Below, in pieces: positions 8,649 through 18,211 of a DNA stretch of 64,000 nt (position 1 is its first letter; each line of letters begins with the position of its first letter). Below the pieces are notes generated by a model, which did not search any database, was not told where the DNA came from, and worked only from the letters and a program-made list of their open reading frames with translations. The position numbers and the translations under genes are program-made. This DNA is from Microbacterium sp. SORGH_AS_0428 (GTDB taxonomy: Bacteria > Actinomycetota > Actinomycetes > Actinomycetales > Microbacteriaceae): positions 3,236,178 through 3,300,177 of the forward strand of contig NZ_JAVIZT010000001.1 of NCBI RefSeq assembly GCF_031453615.1, in the 5' to 3' direction.

Positions 8649-10195
8649 GGGCCGCTCTCCTGATCGGAGCGCTGCGCGGCGACGCCGCGGAGCGCTGGCG
8701 CGCGATCATCGCGAGCGTCCTGGTGGTGGGCGGTGTCGTCGCCGCCTGCGTCGCGCAGATCGCGCTGCAGGCGGTCACCGCGCAATCCGCTTTCGTGGTG
8801 ACGGTCCTCGGCGGCAGCGCCGTCGCGGTCGGTTACGCGCTCGCGCCGCCCATCTCCGGCAGCCCCGACCAACTGGACCCGCGCCGGTTCCAGACCTTCG
8901 GTCTGGAACCCAAGCCGCTGGCCGGCGCGATTCTGCTCGCGAGCGTCGTCAGCGTTCCCGTCCTGGCGCTGGCTGCGGTCGCTGTGGCGACGGCCGTGAT
9001 GTGGTTCTCGCAGGACGCCGGAGCGCTCGCTGCGATCGGCCCCCTGCTCGGCCTGGTGACAGCGGTGCTGCTGACCCGCGTCGCCGCGGGCCTCGCCTCG
9101 ATGTGGACGCTCCCGCGTCGATCACGTGAGCTGACCGGGCTGTTCATCCTCGCTTTGCTGGTCGTCTTCGTGCCGGTCGGGGTGTTCTTCGCCTCGCTCG
9201 ACTGGGGGGACGCGGTTCCGAGCCAGCTCGACGCGGCGGCGCACGTGCTCGCGTTCACGCCGATCGGCGCGGCGTGGGCGCTGCCGGGCCTCGCTGCGAT
9301 CGGCGATGTCGGCGGGCTCTGGCTCGCCGCGATCGTCTCGGTGGTCACGATCGCCCTGCTCGGGTGGGCGTGGTATGCGATCGTGCGCCGCGCGCTCACG
9401 ACGATCGAGCGTCCCCTCGCCGCGCGTGAGCGCGGCGGCATGGGATGGTTCTCGGTGCTGCCCGGCACGGCCGGAGGCGCCATCGCCGCCCGCAGCCTCA
9501 CCTATTGGTTGCGCGATCGTCGCTACGGCGTGAACGTGCTCGTGGTCCCGGTCGCGGCGCTGCTGACGACCATCCCGCTCCTGGTCGCGGGCGTGCCCGC
9601 CGAGTACGTGGCGCTGGTGCCCGTGCCGATCATCGCGCTCTTCTTCGGCTGGTTGCCCCACAACGATGTCGCCTACGACTCCACGGCGGTGTGGATGCAC
9701 GTCGCATCCGGCGTGCGCGGCATCTCCGATCGGGTCGGACGCCTCGTGCCGATCCTGCTCATCGCGGTGCCGACGTTCGCCGTCGCAGTGCCGGTCGCCG
9801 TGGCGATCCACGGGCGTTGGGCGCACCTGCCGGCTCTCGCGGGTGTGACCATCAGTCTGTTCCTGTCGGGTCTGGGACTCTCCTCCATCGCCTCGGCGGC
9901 GGCGCCCTATGCGGTGTCGCGTCCGGGCGACAGCCCCTTCCAGCAGCCTCAGCGCACCGGTTCGGCCGGCATCCTCTCGCAGGCGCTCGTGATGCTGGGG
10001 GCGCTCGCGGTGAGCGTGCCGACGCTCTGGTGGGCGTGGCAGGCTGTCTCGGACGATCAGTCGTTCGGACTCGCCGCGCTCGTCGGCGGAGCGGTGACGG
10101 GCGTCGTCGTGCTCGGGGCGGGGCTCGCGATCGGCGCGCAGGTGTTCGAGCGGCGTGAGAGCGAGCTCATGGAGTTCGCCGCCACGACTTCCTGA
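8624..10195 (+). CDS. ABC transporter permease
   Basis: Membrane partner of the preceding ATPase, 523 residues. The start ATG lies inside the last codons of the ATPase gene (25-bp overlap), giving MAAHVLRLRAALLIGALRG, and implies translational coupling. Ten to twelve hydrophobic helices can be followed along the protein, for example near 25-75, 110-135, 140-165, 190-210, 245-280, 330-370, 400-430, 435-455 and 475-510. No substrate-binding protein is encoded nearby, so export rather than import is likely. The substrate is not predictable. Confidence 0.82.
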   Translation: MAAHVLRLRAALLIGALRGDAAERWRAIIASVLVVGGVVAACVAQIALQAVTAQSAFVVTVLGGSAVAVGYALAPPISGSPDQLDPRRFQTFGLEPKPLAGAILLASVVSVPVLALAAVAVATAVMWFSQDAGALAAIGPLLGLVTAVLLTRVAAGLASMWTLPRRSRELTGLFILALLVVFVPVGVFFASLDWGDAVPSQLDAAAHVLAFTPIGAAWALPGLAAIGDVGGLWLAAIVSVVTIALLGWAWYAIVRRALTTIERPLAARERGGMGWFSVLPGTAGGAIAARSLTYWLRDRRYGVNVLVVPVAALLTTIPLLVAGVPAEYVALVPVPIIALFFGWLPHNDVAYDSTAVWMHVASGVRGISDRVGRLVPILLIAVPTFAVAVPVAVAIHGRWAHLPALAGVTISLFLSGLGLSSIASAAAPYAVSRPGDSPFQQPQRTGSAGILSQALVMLGALAVSVPTLWWAWQAVSDDQSFGLAALVGGAVTGVVVLGAGLAIGAQVFERRESELMEFAATTS

Positions 10196-10235
10196 CCCGA
10201 GCCGCGCACACCCCTCGCGGCTACACTTGCTGACC

Positions 10236-10502
10236 ATGAGCACCCCTGCCGACAGCCCCGACCAGGGCGGCCTCGCCACCCTCGACCGCGAGCTCGAAGA
10301 GCTCATCCGCGAAGAGACCATCGAGCCCGGCGATCACGAGCGCTTCTCGCACTACGTGAAGAAGGAGAAGATCCTCGAGTCGGCCATCACGGGCAAGCCC
10401 GTGCGCGCGCTGTGCGGCAAGAAGTGGACGCCGGGACGAGACCCGGAGAAGTTCCCGGTCTGCCCGTCGTGCAAGGAGATCTACGAGTCGCTGCAGCAGT
10501 GA
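10236..10502 (+). CDS. DUF3039 domain protein (small zinc-binding-like protein)
   Basis: An 88-residue cytoplasmic protein of the actinobacterial DUF3039 family, whose function is unknown. The body is highly charged (LDRELEELIREETIEPGDHERFSHYVKKEKI). The C-terminus holds Cys residues in the pattern C-x(15)-C-x(2)-C (LCGKKW...FPVCPSCKEIYE), a likely metal site together with a nearby His. TACACT at 10222-10227 ends 8 nt before the ATG, fitting a leaderless promoter. I chose this ATG because the in-frame codons upstream are Ser/Pro/Arg-rich and overlap the permease gene. Confidence 0.85.
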   Translation: MSTPADSPDQGGLATLDRELEELIREETIEPGDHERFSHYVKKEKILESAITGKPVRALCGKKWTPGRDPEKFPVCPSCKEIYESLQQ

Positions 10503-10512
10503 CGCGCAGCGC

Positions 10513-11818
10513 TCACAGGTAGCGGGTGGGAATGGCCGGATCCGACCGGCTGAGACCGTGCGCGGCGAGAGGGAGTTCGTCGCGGACGGTCAGATGGTGA
10601 GCCCGTGCGGCGCGCACACCCTCGGGCCCTTCGTGAGCGGCGTCGATCTCGCTGTGCTCGACGAGCCGCACCTGCAATGCCCGGGCATCCGTGAGCGCGG
10701 CCGGTGAGTCGGCCGCGTCGATGCGGATGAGCTCCGCCTCGGCGGTTCCGCCTCGCAGGCCCCGGAAGGCCGTCTTTCGCCCGCCCGTGGAGGTCTTCTC
10801 GGCGGACGCCTTGGCGACGCTCACCCAGGTACCGTCCGGTTCCTGACGTGCGACCAGCTTGTAGACCATCCCCGCGGTGGGCGTACCCGAACCCGTGACG
10901 ACGGAGGTGCCGACGCCGTAGGCATCGACGGGCGAGGCGGCCAGTGCTGCCAGCGCGTACTCGTCCAGGTCGCTCGTGACGGTGATGCGTGTGTCGGTGG
11001 CGCCGAGCGCGTCGAGCTGCGCCCGCACGCGCGCCGCGACCACGGGCAGATCGCCCGAGTCGATGCGCACGCCGCCGAGCCCCGTTCCCGCCACGCGAAT
11101 CGCGGTCTCGACGCCCCGCTGGATGTCGTAGGTGTCGACCAGCAGTGTCGTGCCGAGTCCCTGGGCGGCGATCTGCGCGCGGAACGCATCCTCTTCGCGC
11201 TCGTGCAGCAGTGTCCAGGCGTGGGCGGCGGTGCCCATCGTGGGGATGCCCCAGGTGCGTCCCGCCTCCAGGTTGCTCGTGGCGCCGAAGCCCGCGATGT
11301 AGGCGGCTCGCGCGGCGGCGACGGCCGAGCGCTCTCCGGCCCCGCCGCGAGCCCATCTCGGCCAGCGGCCGGTCGCCGGCGGCCAGCGACATCCGCGCGG
11401 CCGCCGTGGCGACGGCGGAGTCGTGGTTGAGCACGCTGAGGGCCAGGGTCTCGAGGATCACGGCCTCGAGGAAGCTGCCCTCGACGGTCAGCACCGGAGA
11501 GCCGGGGAAGTACAGCTCGCCCTCGCGGTAGCCGGTGATCGACCCGGTGAAGCGGAAATCCGCGAGGGTCGCGAGCGTGACCGCATCCACCACGCGGTTG
11601 TCGCGCAGGTACCGCAGCTCATCGTCGCCGAAGCGGAACTCGCGCAGCAGGGACAGCAGGCGACCGGTTCCCGCGACCACGCCGAAGCGTCGCCCTCCCG
11701 CCAGACGCCGGGCGAACAGCTCGAAGACCGTGGGCCTGGAGGCGGTGCCGTCGCGCAGCGCCGCCTCGATCATGGTCAGTTCGTAGCGGTCGGTGAGCAG
11801 CGAGGTCGTCTCGGGCAT
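10513..11818 (-). pseudogene. pncB: nicotinate phosphoribosyltransferase, frameshifted
   Basis: Converts nicotinate plus PRPP to nicotinate mononucleotide in NAD salvage (known family role). Two reading frames together make one full-length enzyme. The N-terminal part runs from ATG at 11816-11818 ([20 protein letters not shown]) to LAEMGSRR. The C-terminal part (TMGTAAHAWTLLHE, DTYDIQRG, GGVRIDSGDLP) ends at 10513. The frames switch at the cytosine run 11340-11343: one extra base relative to the expected SRRAGERSAVAAARAAYIAGF. A single base in a homopolymer can be a sequencing error or a recent null mutation. Everything else in the gene looks intact. It converges with the DUF3039 gene. Confidence 0.85.
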
Positions 11819-11856
11819 GGCGGTCACTCTATCGAGCGCGGGTAGGGTGGGTGATC

Positions 11857-12690
11857 GTGGTGGACGACGCGCCGATCGGGATCTTCGACTCCGGAGTGGG
11901 TGGTCTGACCGTCGCTCGCGCGATCTCGCAGCTGCTGCCGCGCGAATCGCTGCTCTACATCGGCGACACCGCACGCTCGCCCTACGGTCCGAAGCCGATC
12001 GCGGATGTGCGCCGCTACTCGCTGGAGATCCTCGACACACTGGTCGAGCAGGGCGTGAAGATGCTCGTCATCGCCTGCAACACGGCGTCGGCCGCGGTGC
12101 TCCGGGATGCGCGCGAGCGCTATGACGTACCCGTGGTCGAAGTCATCGGCCCCGCCGTGCGCACGGCACTCGCCACGACGCGCAACAGCCGCATCGGTGT
12201 CATCGGCACGACCGGGACGATCGGCTCCGGCGCCTACCAAGACATGCTCGAGGTGAACCCGAACGTCACCGTGTTCGCGCAGGCGTGCCCGCGCTTCGTC
12301 GACTTCGTCGAGGCCGGCGTCACCGGCTCGCCCGAGGTGCTCCACATCGCTGAGGAGTACCTGGCGCCCCTGCGCCACGCCGGTGTCGACACGCTCGTTC
12401 TCGGCTGCACGCACTATCCCTTCCTCGAGGGCGCTATCAGCTACGTCATGGGTGAGGGCGTGAGTCTCGTCTCGAGCGACACCGAGACGGCGAAGGACGT
12501 CTACCGTCAGCTCGTCTCCCGCGATCTGCTGGCAGGCCCCGACGCCGTGGCCCAGCACGTGTACGAGGCGACGGGCTCGTCGGCAGACGACTTCATCCAG
12601 CTCGCGCACCGCCTCATGGGACGCGAGGTGCGTCAGGTGCAGCTCGTGCAGACCGGCACGATCGATCTGCCCCGCACCACCGCGTCCTGA
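11857..12690 (+). CDS. murI: glutamate racemase
   Basis: Interconverts L- and D-glutamate for peptidoglycan. Hallmarks: [16 protein letters not shown] at the N-terminus, [10 protein letters not shown], the catalytic Cys in VIACNTASA near residue 72 and the second catalytic Cys in VLGCTHYPF near 183. Length about 277 residues is normal. Start choice: in-frame GTG codons lie at 11851, 11857 and 11860. TAGGGT at 11843-11848 ends 8 nt before 11857, the spacing seen for other leaderless starts here, so I favour 11857. It lies in a conserved murI-rph-rdgB series, transcribed together. Confidence 0.93.
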   Translation: MVDDAPIGIFDSGVGGLTVARAISQLLPRESLLYIGDTARSPYGPKPIADVRRYSLEILDTLVEQGVKMLVIACNTASAAVLRDARERYDVPVVEVIGPAVRTALATTRNSRIGVIGTTGTIGSGAYQDMLEVNPNVTVFAQACPRFVDFVEAGVTGSPEVLHIAEEYLAPLRHAGVDTLVLGCTHYPFLEGAISYVMGEGVSLVSSDTETAKDVYRQLVSRDLLAGPDAVAQHVYEATGSSADDFIQLAHRLMGREVRQVQLVQTGTIDLPRTTAS

Positions 12691-12735
12691 CGCCGCATCC
12701 CCGACTTCCCGCATCCGCCCTACCCGAGGAGAACG

Positions 12736-13482
12736 ATGACCGACATCACCCGCGCCGATGGGCGCACCGTCTCGCAGCTGCGTCCCGTGACGATCGAGCG
12801 CGGCTGGTCGAGCCAGGCCGAGGGCTCCGCGCTCATCTCGTTCGGCAACACCAAGGTGCTGTGCACGGCGTCGTTCACCAACGGCGTACCGCGCTGGCTC
12901 ACCGGCAAGGGCAAGGGGTGGATCACCGCGGAGTACGCGATGCTGCCGCGGGCCACGAACGACCGCAACGACCGCGAGAGCGTCAAGGGCAAGATCGGCG
13001 GTCGCACGCACGAGATCTCGCGCCTCATCGGCCGGGCGCTGCGAGCGGTCGTCGACACGAAGGCGCTCGGCGAGAACACGATCGTCATCGACTGCGACGT
13101 ACTGCAGGCCGACGGTGGCACGCGCACCGCGGCGATCACCGGCGCCTACGTCGCCCTCGCCGACGCGATCGAGTGGGGCCGTCGCAAGAAGTTCATCGGG
13201 CAGAAGGCTCAGGTGCTCTTCGACTCCGTCTCAGCCGTCTCGGTCGGCATCATCGACGGTGAGCCCATGCTCGACCTCGCGTACGTCGAAGACGTGCGCG
13301 CCGAGACCGACATGAACGTCGTCGTGACCGGTCGCGGTCTGTTCGTCGAGGTTCAGGGCACCGCCGAGGGGGCGCCGTTCGACAAGCGAGAGCTCGACGC
13401 CCTGCTGGAGCTGGCGGTCGCCGGATGCGGCGAGCTGGGTCAGGCGCAGGCGGCGGCGCTCGCGGCGGGAGACGAGGCGTGA
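12736..13482 (+). CDS. rph: ribonuclease PH
   Basis: Phosphorolytic 3'-5' exoribonuclease that trims tRNA 3' ends, acting as a hexamer in the cytoplasm. The 248 residues cover the whole family: [19 protein letters not shown] at the start, [11 protein letters not shown] near 38, the Arg-rich substrate loop [20 protein letters not shown] near 75 and [21 protein letters not shown] near 118. A good ribosome site (CGAGGAGAAC) precedes the ATG. The stop codon overlaps the GTG start of rdgB. Confidence 0.95.
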   Translation: MTDITRADGRTVSQLRPVTIERGWSSQAEGSALISFGNTKVLCTASFTNGVPRWLTGKGKGWITAEYAMLPRATNDRNDRESVKGKIGGRTHEISRLIGRALRAVVDTKALGENTIVIDCDVLQADGGTRTAAITGAYVALADAIEWGRRKKFIGQKAQVLFDSVSAVSVGIIDGEPMLDLAYVEDVRAETDMNVVVTGRGLFVEVQGTAEGAPFDKRELDALLELAVAGCGELGQAQAAALAAGDEA

Positions 13483-14075
13483 CCGACCGCGTGGTGCTCG
13501 CCACGCACAACCCGCACAAGGTCGAGGAGTTCCGCCACATCGTGCAGGCGACCCGTCCCGACCTCACCGTCATCGGCTACGACGGGCCGGAACCGGTCGA
13601 GGACGGCGTGACCTTCGCGGCCAACGCGCTGATCAAGGCCCGCGCGGCAGCCGCCTACACCGGGCTCCCCGCGCTGGCGGACGACTCGGGCATCTGCGTC
13701 GACGTGCTCGGGGGAGCGCCGGGCGTGTTCTCGGCCTACTGGGCCGGGCACCGCAAGGATGCCGCAGCCAACCTCGAGCTGCTGCTCGATCAGCTCTCCG
13801 ACATCGCCGACCCCCACCGCACCGCGCAGTTCGTCTCCACGATCGCCCTCGTCATGCCCGGCGGTGCCGAGCACGTCGTCGAGGGCGTCTGGCCGGGCCG
13901 GCTCGCGCTCGCCGCCGGCGGTGCCGGTGGATTCGGTTACGACCCGATCTTCATCCCCGACGGGCAGTCCGGCGCGGAGCGCACGGTCGGTCAGTTCTCG
14001 GCCGCCGAGAAGAACGCCGCGTCGCACCGCGCCCGCGCCTTCGCCGAGCTCGGACCGCTGCTCAGCGAGCTCTGA
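13479..14075 (+). CDS. rdgB: non-canonical purine NTP pyrophosphatase (RdgB/HAM1 family)
   Basis: Hydrolyses ITP, dITP and XTP to monophosphates to keep deaminated purines out of nucleic acids. The GTG start overlaps the rph stop (GTGA), which is why I take it over upstream codons. [14 protein letters not shown] is the family N-terminus; [21 protein letters not shown] holds the catalytic Asp and the substrate loop; [13 protein letters not shown] and SHRARAF complete the motif set. At 198 residues it has the usual length. It is the last gene of the murI-rph-rdgB unit and lies just upstream of the left repeat of the accessory island. Confidence 0.93.
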   Translation: MTDRVVLATHNPHKVEEFRHIVQATRPDLTVIGYDGPEPVEDGVTFAANALIKARAAAAYTGLPALADDSGICVDVLGGAPGVFSAYWAGHRKDAAANLELLLDQLSDIADPHRTAQFVSTIALVMPGGAEHVVEGVWPGRLALAAGGAGGFGYDPIFIPDGQSGAERTVGQFSAAEKNAASHRARAFAELGPLLSEL

Positions 14076-14085
14076 ACCGGGGAGC

Positions 14086-14111
14086 GAGAATCACTCTCGT
14101 TCCCGATTGCG
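14086..14111 (+). repeat. left 26-bp direct repeat of accessory island
   Basis: A 26-bp block that begins GAGAATCACTCTCGTTCC and ends GATTGCG recurs exactly at 19213-19238. The flanking bases on both sides differ between copies. It starts 10 bp after the rdgB stop codon. The first 13 bases form a near-palindrome (GAGAATCACTCTC). The two copies bound a region of lower GC and orphan genes, as expected of core attachment or duplicated target sequence. Confidence 0.85.
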
Positions 14112-14368
14112 ATTCGACACCGTCGATTCTCCTAGACAATGGAGCGGCGTGCTCAGGGTTGAGCGTCGTTCGTGCCCACGACTTTGGGCGCGATCTGGGC
14201 ACGCCGCGTGACTAGTCAAGACGACCATGAGGAGGCCGAGGCGCACGCCACTGACGCGAGCTCGTCCTACTCAATCAGCTCTACGGGAGTGGTCCCGAGT
14301 ATCGTGTCAGTGCTGGCGCACAGACCTCGTGCGGGTCCGGCGCACGCTACGACGGATGGGAGTCTCGG

Positions 14369-15139
14369 ATGAGCCATGCTGCCCTCGCAGATCCGGTCGC
14401 GCAGTTCCGCTACGAATCCGAGATGATCCCGGCGCTGCGCGCTGCGCTTCCCGACGTAGCCTTCGGACACCGGTACCGGCCTTCCGTTGAGGTGTTCACG
14501 GAGGTCCCGGCAGTGCATGGGCGCCCCGATGTGGTCGGCGTCCGATTCGATGCCGCGGCCGTGCAGAGCCGTCGAGCGGCGGGGGTATCCCCGCTCTCCG
14601 GCGACACCGAAGTGCGCGCTATCCATGCCATTGGTGCTAGCGGCGCCGAGTACGGGGAGATCGCCGCATCTATAGGCATGTCACGAGACTACGTGCGTCG
14701 TGCCGTTGTCCCACTGCTCAGCGATCTTGGATGGGTAACGCGCGACGGCGAACGTGTCACCAGGCGAACTGAAGCTCTCTGGGTGGGACAGCGCGTCGTC
14801 ACGGTGGAGGCGAAGCTGAGGGACTGGCGTCGCGCTCTCGCGCAGGCACGCCGCCAGAAGCACTCCGCGGACGCGGCGTACATCGCGCTTGACGTGCGGG
14901 CGGCGGCGCGTGTAGCCCCCTACGCCGATCAGATCGCGCACGAGGGTGTCGGTGTGCTGTCAGTTCACGCTGAGACGGGGCGCGTACGTGTTCTGGCGCG
15001 GCCCGTGGCTTCCCCTCGACGATCCACGGCGGTGGGGCGCGCGCTAGTTGCAGAACGCGCGCTGGACATGATGACCCGCGGCACGCGCGAGGGGCAGATT
15101 AGCCCCGTGTTCGGATGGACGCTGCCGCTACCTGAGTAG
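14369..15139 (+). CDS. PD-(D/E)XK-like protein with internal winged-helix domain
   Basis: Unrecognised protein of 256 residues with a plausible restriction-endonuclease-like core. FRYESEMIPALRAAL (13-27) gives the first helix with Glu. RPDVVGVRF has Asp54. VTVEAKLRDWRRALAQARRQ (144-163) gives Glu147-x-Lys149 and Gln159, followed by ADAAYIALD. Residues ~82-135 between these halves look like a winged helix-turn-helix (AEYGEIAASIGMSRDYVRRAVVPLLSDLGWV). This layout suggests a DNA-binding module inserted in the nuclease fold. A GGGAG ribosome site precedes the ATG. It is the only island gene on this strand; its end overlaps the converging gene by 12 bp. Catalysis is not proven; it could be a transcription factor with a dead nuclease fold. 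Confidence 0.55.
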   Translation: MSHAALADPVAQFRYESEMIPALRAALPDVAFGHRYRPSVEVFTEVPAVHGRPDVVGVRFDAAAVQSRRAAGVSPLSGDTEVRAIHAIGASGAEYGEIAASIGMSRDYVRRAVVPLLSDLGWVTRDGERVTRRTEALWVGQRVVTVEAKLRDWRRALAQARRQKHSADAAYIALDVRAAARVAPYADQIAHEGVGVLSVHAETGRVRVLARPVASPRRSTAVGRALVAERALDMMTRGTREGQISPVFGWTLPLPE

Positions 15140-16339
15140 CTTCATCCAGGGAGTGAGGTGCAGCGGCTTGCTGATGCCGTTGAGCTGATCGACTGGCGAG
15201 AGACCATCGATGAAGTTCTGGCCCCGGCGCACTCGGCGGTGCGCTAGGAAGTGCGGGCGAGTGCCCTTGAGGCCCGCTGTCAGCTCGCCAACGGCGAGCA
15301 AGTAGTGAAGGCCTGCCCGCTCGGCTGTATGCACGTCAGCGTCTATCTCGGCGGAGTACGGAGTCGAGTACTCGCGGTGCTTCGGCATGCCGCGCAAGCG
15401 CGAGTATTCGTTGAAGTCCATTGTGTGCAGGACGGTGGAGTCGAACATCCTGGGTATCCTCGGCGGCCTCTTGGCGCCCTTCTGCGAGCCCATCGGGCGC
15501 GTCGCCGCGAACGCCTGCTCGCCCCAGGCTTGGCCGGTAGAGAATCCTGCGGCACCTAGCGCTGTTGCAACCCACCCCGTGAGGCCGCTGTTTGCGAGAT
15601 AGACGCGCTTCCCTTCGAGCGCAGTGGCCGTCGCAAGCTCGCGATAACCCCTCAGGAGAGCATCGTCCAAGAGCTGCCCGTACCGCGGCTTGACCTCCGG
15701 CCACCAGAATCGCAGGTACCAGGACCGCTCTGGGCTCTCCACAATCTCATCTATGAGGGCGTTGCGGAGGGTTGTGTCGCTCAGCCACTTGGAGTCCATC
15801 GTGAGATTAACCAACATCGGATCGCTGCCCACCTGACGGCGGCTTTCAGCGACCCACTCCATCGCTGTGGCGAGGGACTTCGACGCATTCGCTTCGCTCA
15901 ACCATCCGGTGGCGCTGAGTAGAACAGAAGCCCCGGAGCCTCTCTGGGCGTCCAGCACGCTCTTGGTCCAAGGCGCCGACACCTTGGCGGGAGTGGCCGT
16001 CAGATACGCCCACTTCGATTCGTTCGTGTTCAACGGCTTGGCTGATGGCCAACCCGAGTTCGGGACCCGCCACAGCTCCGGATCAGCGATCCTCACCGGG
16101 ACGTGTTGCACATTCGACATGAAGGCGGTTGCGCCCGCGGAGCTCATGCCAGGAAGACGAATCTGCGCCGCCACCCCCAGATCCTTGCCGTGCTCGGCTG
16201 CCATATGACCAAACACCTCGTGGAGACGCTGCGCGTTCTGGTGGCTCCGGTTCACAATCAGTAGTGGCACCTTGCCGCTCAGCGAGCGTTTGAGTGTTGC
16301 GCCTTGCCACGGGGCGGCTGCGGTCGGCTGGTCGGACAA
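15128..16339 (-). CDS. unknown protein coupled to the island Ser/Thr kinase
   Basis: A 403-residue protein not assigned to any family by me. Regular alternation of hydrophobic strands and helices (VPLLIVNR, ASVLLSATGWL, PMLVNLTMDS, SWYLRFWWPEV, KRVYLANSGLTGW) suggests an alpha/beta, perhaps TIM-barrel, fold. The C-terminus carries basic segments (HRRVRRGQNF) and ends HLTPWMKLLR. It has no signal peptide or membrane helix. The start is TTG at 16337-16339, supported by a strong AGGGGAAG ribosome site inside the end of the kinase gene; the kinase stop codon and this start are one base apart. The coupling suggests the protein is a substrate or effector of that kinase (inference). Confidence 0.6.
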   Translation of the reverse strand: MSDQPTAAAPWQGATLKRSLSGKVPLLIVNRSHQNAQRLHEVFGHMAAEHGKDLGVAAQIRLPGMSSAGATAFMSNVQHVPVRIADPELWRVPNSGWPSAKPLNTNESKWAYLTATPAKVSAPWTKSVLDAQRGSGASVLLSATGWLSEANASKSLATAMEWVAESRRQVGSDPMLVNLTMDSKWLSDTTLRNALIDEIVESPERSWYLRFWWPEVKPRYGQLLDDALLRGYRELATATALEGKRVYLANSGLTGWVATALGAAGFSTGQAWGEQAFAATRPMGSQKGAKRPPRIPRMFDSTVLHTMDFNEYSRLRGMPKHREYSTPYSAEIDADVHTAERAGLHYLLAVGELTAGLKGTRPHFLAHRRVRRGQNFIDGLSPVDQLNGISKPLHLTPWMKLLR

Positions 16340-16340
16340 T

Positions 16341-17171
16341 CTACTTCCCCTTCAGATCGGCAATGGCACGCTGAGCAGTCCCGCGCGCATAGAGAGGTTC
16401 AGCGGTCAGGAACCGGCCTACGAGAACGGCGAGAGAACCGGGGGCGCCGTCCGGTAGAGCCTTGGGTGGAACCGTGAAGAGGTCGTACAACTCGTCCTCA
16501 TCCAGGCCCGATAGGTCCGCCATATTCACGAACGGATGATCCCCAGTAAGCACCTGTTGCAGGACGATTCCGCATGCCCAGATGTCGGACGCCTTGCGTG
16601 CGCGTTCCGCCGACAGCTGTTCGGGTGACATCCACAGGAGGCTGCCCACCTTCGCCGGATACCTAGTGAAGGTCTTGTCCGAAAGTGACCTGGCCAGGCC
16701 GAAGTCGATGAGCACGGGCTGTGCCCAGTCGCCGTCGCGAAGCATGATGTTGGCCGGTTTGATATCGCGGTGGATGGTTTCCTCGCGGTGCAGCTCGGCC
16801 ACGGCCTCCAGGAGGCCTCGCGCGAACTTCTTCGCGTCCTTCTTGGATGGCAATGTGCCCTGGGTCAGCGCGTCCTGCACCGAGCCACCCTGGATGTACT
16901 CACAGACGAGCGCCGTTCGCGGCTCACCGTCTATCGCGACAGTCCGAACCTCGATGAGTCGCACAATGCCCCGATGGTCGAAGCGTTGTAGTCCTTGGAT
17001 CTCACGCTGCACCCGGGCAGGGTTGAAGAACTCTGGTTTGAGGAGCTTTACCGCATAGTCGTCGGTCTGGCCATCGATGCCCCGGACGCACCACGTTTCT
17101 CCGTAGGTCCCCGTGCCCAGGAAATGCGCGGAGGTGGCCGAAAAGGCCCCAGCAACGGCGGTTCCAACCAT
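16341..17171 (-). CDS. Hanks-type serine/threonine protein kinase
   Basis: Soluble kinase of 276 residues consisting of the catalytic domain only, without the transmembrane and PASTA parts of PknB-type housekeeping kinases. All key elements are present: Gly loop GTGTYGET (19-26), Lys42 in YAVKLLK, alpha-C Glu57, HRDIKPANIM with Asp136 and Asn141, DFG at 156-158, SPE at 182-184 and Asp196 in ASDIWACG. So it should be active. I start it at the ATG at 17169-17171, which gives MVGTAVAGAFSATSAHFLGTG; an open frame extends 35 codons further up without kinase homology. It sits in the island as the first gene of a two-gene unit with the unknown protein at 15128-16339. Confidence 0.85.
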   Translation of the reverse strand: MVGTAVAGAFSATSAHFLGTGTYGETWCVRGIDGQTDDYAVKLLKPEFFNPARVQREIQGLQRFDHRGIVRLIEVRTVAIDGEPRTALVCEYIQGGSVQDALTQGTLPSKKDAKKFARGLLEAVAELHREETIHRDIKPANIMLRDGDWAQPVLIDFGLARSLSDKTFTRYPAKVGSLLWMSPEQLSAERARKASDIWACGIVLQQVLTGDHPFVNMADLSGLDEDELYDLFTVPPKALPDGAPGSLAVLVGRFLTAEPLYARGTAQRAIADLKGK

Positions 17172-17442
17172 GCACCGGAGTATGCCGCAGTCGATCCTGC
17201 GCACGTGCCATTTGAGTAATCCTCGGCGTGCCGCCGTTGATGCGGATGCAAGCTCAGGCACGCGCAACAGCTTCACAGTTGCGGCACCTGGGATAGGAGT
17301 CCTGGAGCGACGCGTACGGTCCTAACGGATCGCGCGTGGATCAGTGGTCACACAGTGACGGCTCCAATGCATCCATGGCGAGGAGCGTGCGCGGAAATCT
17401 GGATGCGATGCAAACCTCTCCGCAACGGACCGCCGCGATAGC

Positions 17443-18156
17443 TCAGTCGCGTTCGTGGCGCTTCTGTTCGTCGCGCACCAGCTGCTCACCGTTGTCCATC
17501 TCGGTTTGCAGCTCCTGTGCCAGGCTCTTGACGAACCCGCGTAGACGCCTCTCGTGTGCGAGGTGATAGACCCGCCCTCGCCCTCGGACCTTGTCCACCT
17601 GGAGCAGTCGGTACACCTGACGTGCGTAGTAATCGCGCCAGGCGTCACACTCCGCCTGAGCGGCGGCGAGATCTTCAGCGTTAGTTGCCTGGTTGACTGC
17701 CTGAACGACTACCTCACGCTGTTTGTCGAATGCCCAGAAGGCATCTCCCAGGTTGCCAGCGGTATAGAAGTGCGCCTCCGCGAGCACGCCGCGCCATCTG
17801 TCGGTCGCCGTCTGTTCGCGGCTCACTAGAGCTGGGTCTAGAGTCAGCGTGATCCGAGCTGGCCCATTCGCTTGAGCGGCGGCAGCGGCCCCGCGAAGCC
17901 GCAAGTCTTCGATAACGTGGTGAGTAGTGATTCCCAGGTCTGAAATTGCTGCCACGGCACGGGCACCGAACTCGCGCTCTCGGTCTGCTTCCTCGACATT
18001 TATGTCGATCAGTCGGCTACGTAGCGCCGAACGCGCCGAGATCCACGCTCCGAGCGCGATGCCGCCGATGCCTAGGAGCGCCAGAATAAGCGGCACGATG
18101 TATACGCCCACTAGGTCAGGCGCCGCAGCAGCATTCAGGGCACGTTGAGCGAGCAC
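17443..18156 (-). CDS. hypothetical membrane-anchored protein
   Basis: Unrecognised protein of 237 residues. One strong membrane helix lies at about residues 16-40 (VGVYIVPLILALLGIGGIALGAWI). It is followed by a basic stop-transfer segment and a long, mostly helical, charged cytoplasmic region (NVEEADREREFGARAVAAI, then AQELQTEMDNGEQLVRDEQKRHERD at the end) with coiled-coil character. No enzymatic motif is visible. It is an island gene, transcribed in the same direction as the kinase unit but separated from it by about 270 bp, which carry no other gene that I can see. Confidence 0.55.
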   Translation of the reverse strand: MLAQRALNAAAAPDLVGVYIVPLILALLGIGGIALGAWISARSALRSRLIDINVEEADREREFGARAVAAISDLGITTHHVIEDLRLRGAAAAAQANGPARITLTLDPALVSREQTATDRWRGVLAEAHFYTAGNLGDAFWAFDKQREVVVQAVNQATNAEDLAAAQAECDAWRDYYARQVYRLLQVDKVRGRGRVYHLAHERRLRGFVKSLAQELQTEMDNGEQLVRDEQKRHERD

Positions 18157-18211
18157 GTCCGCATCTTCTCATGCCATAGGAGGTGCGCCAGGTTCTTACC
18201 GCGCTCGCCGC

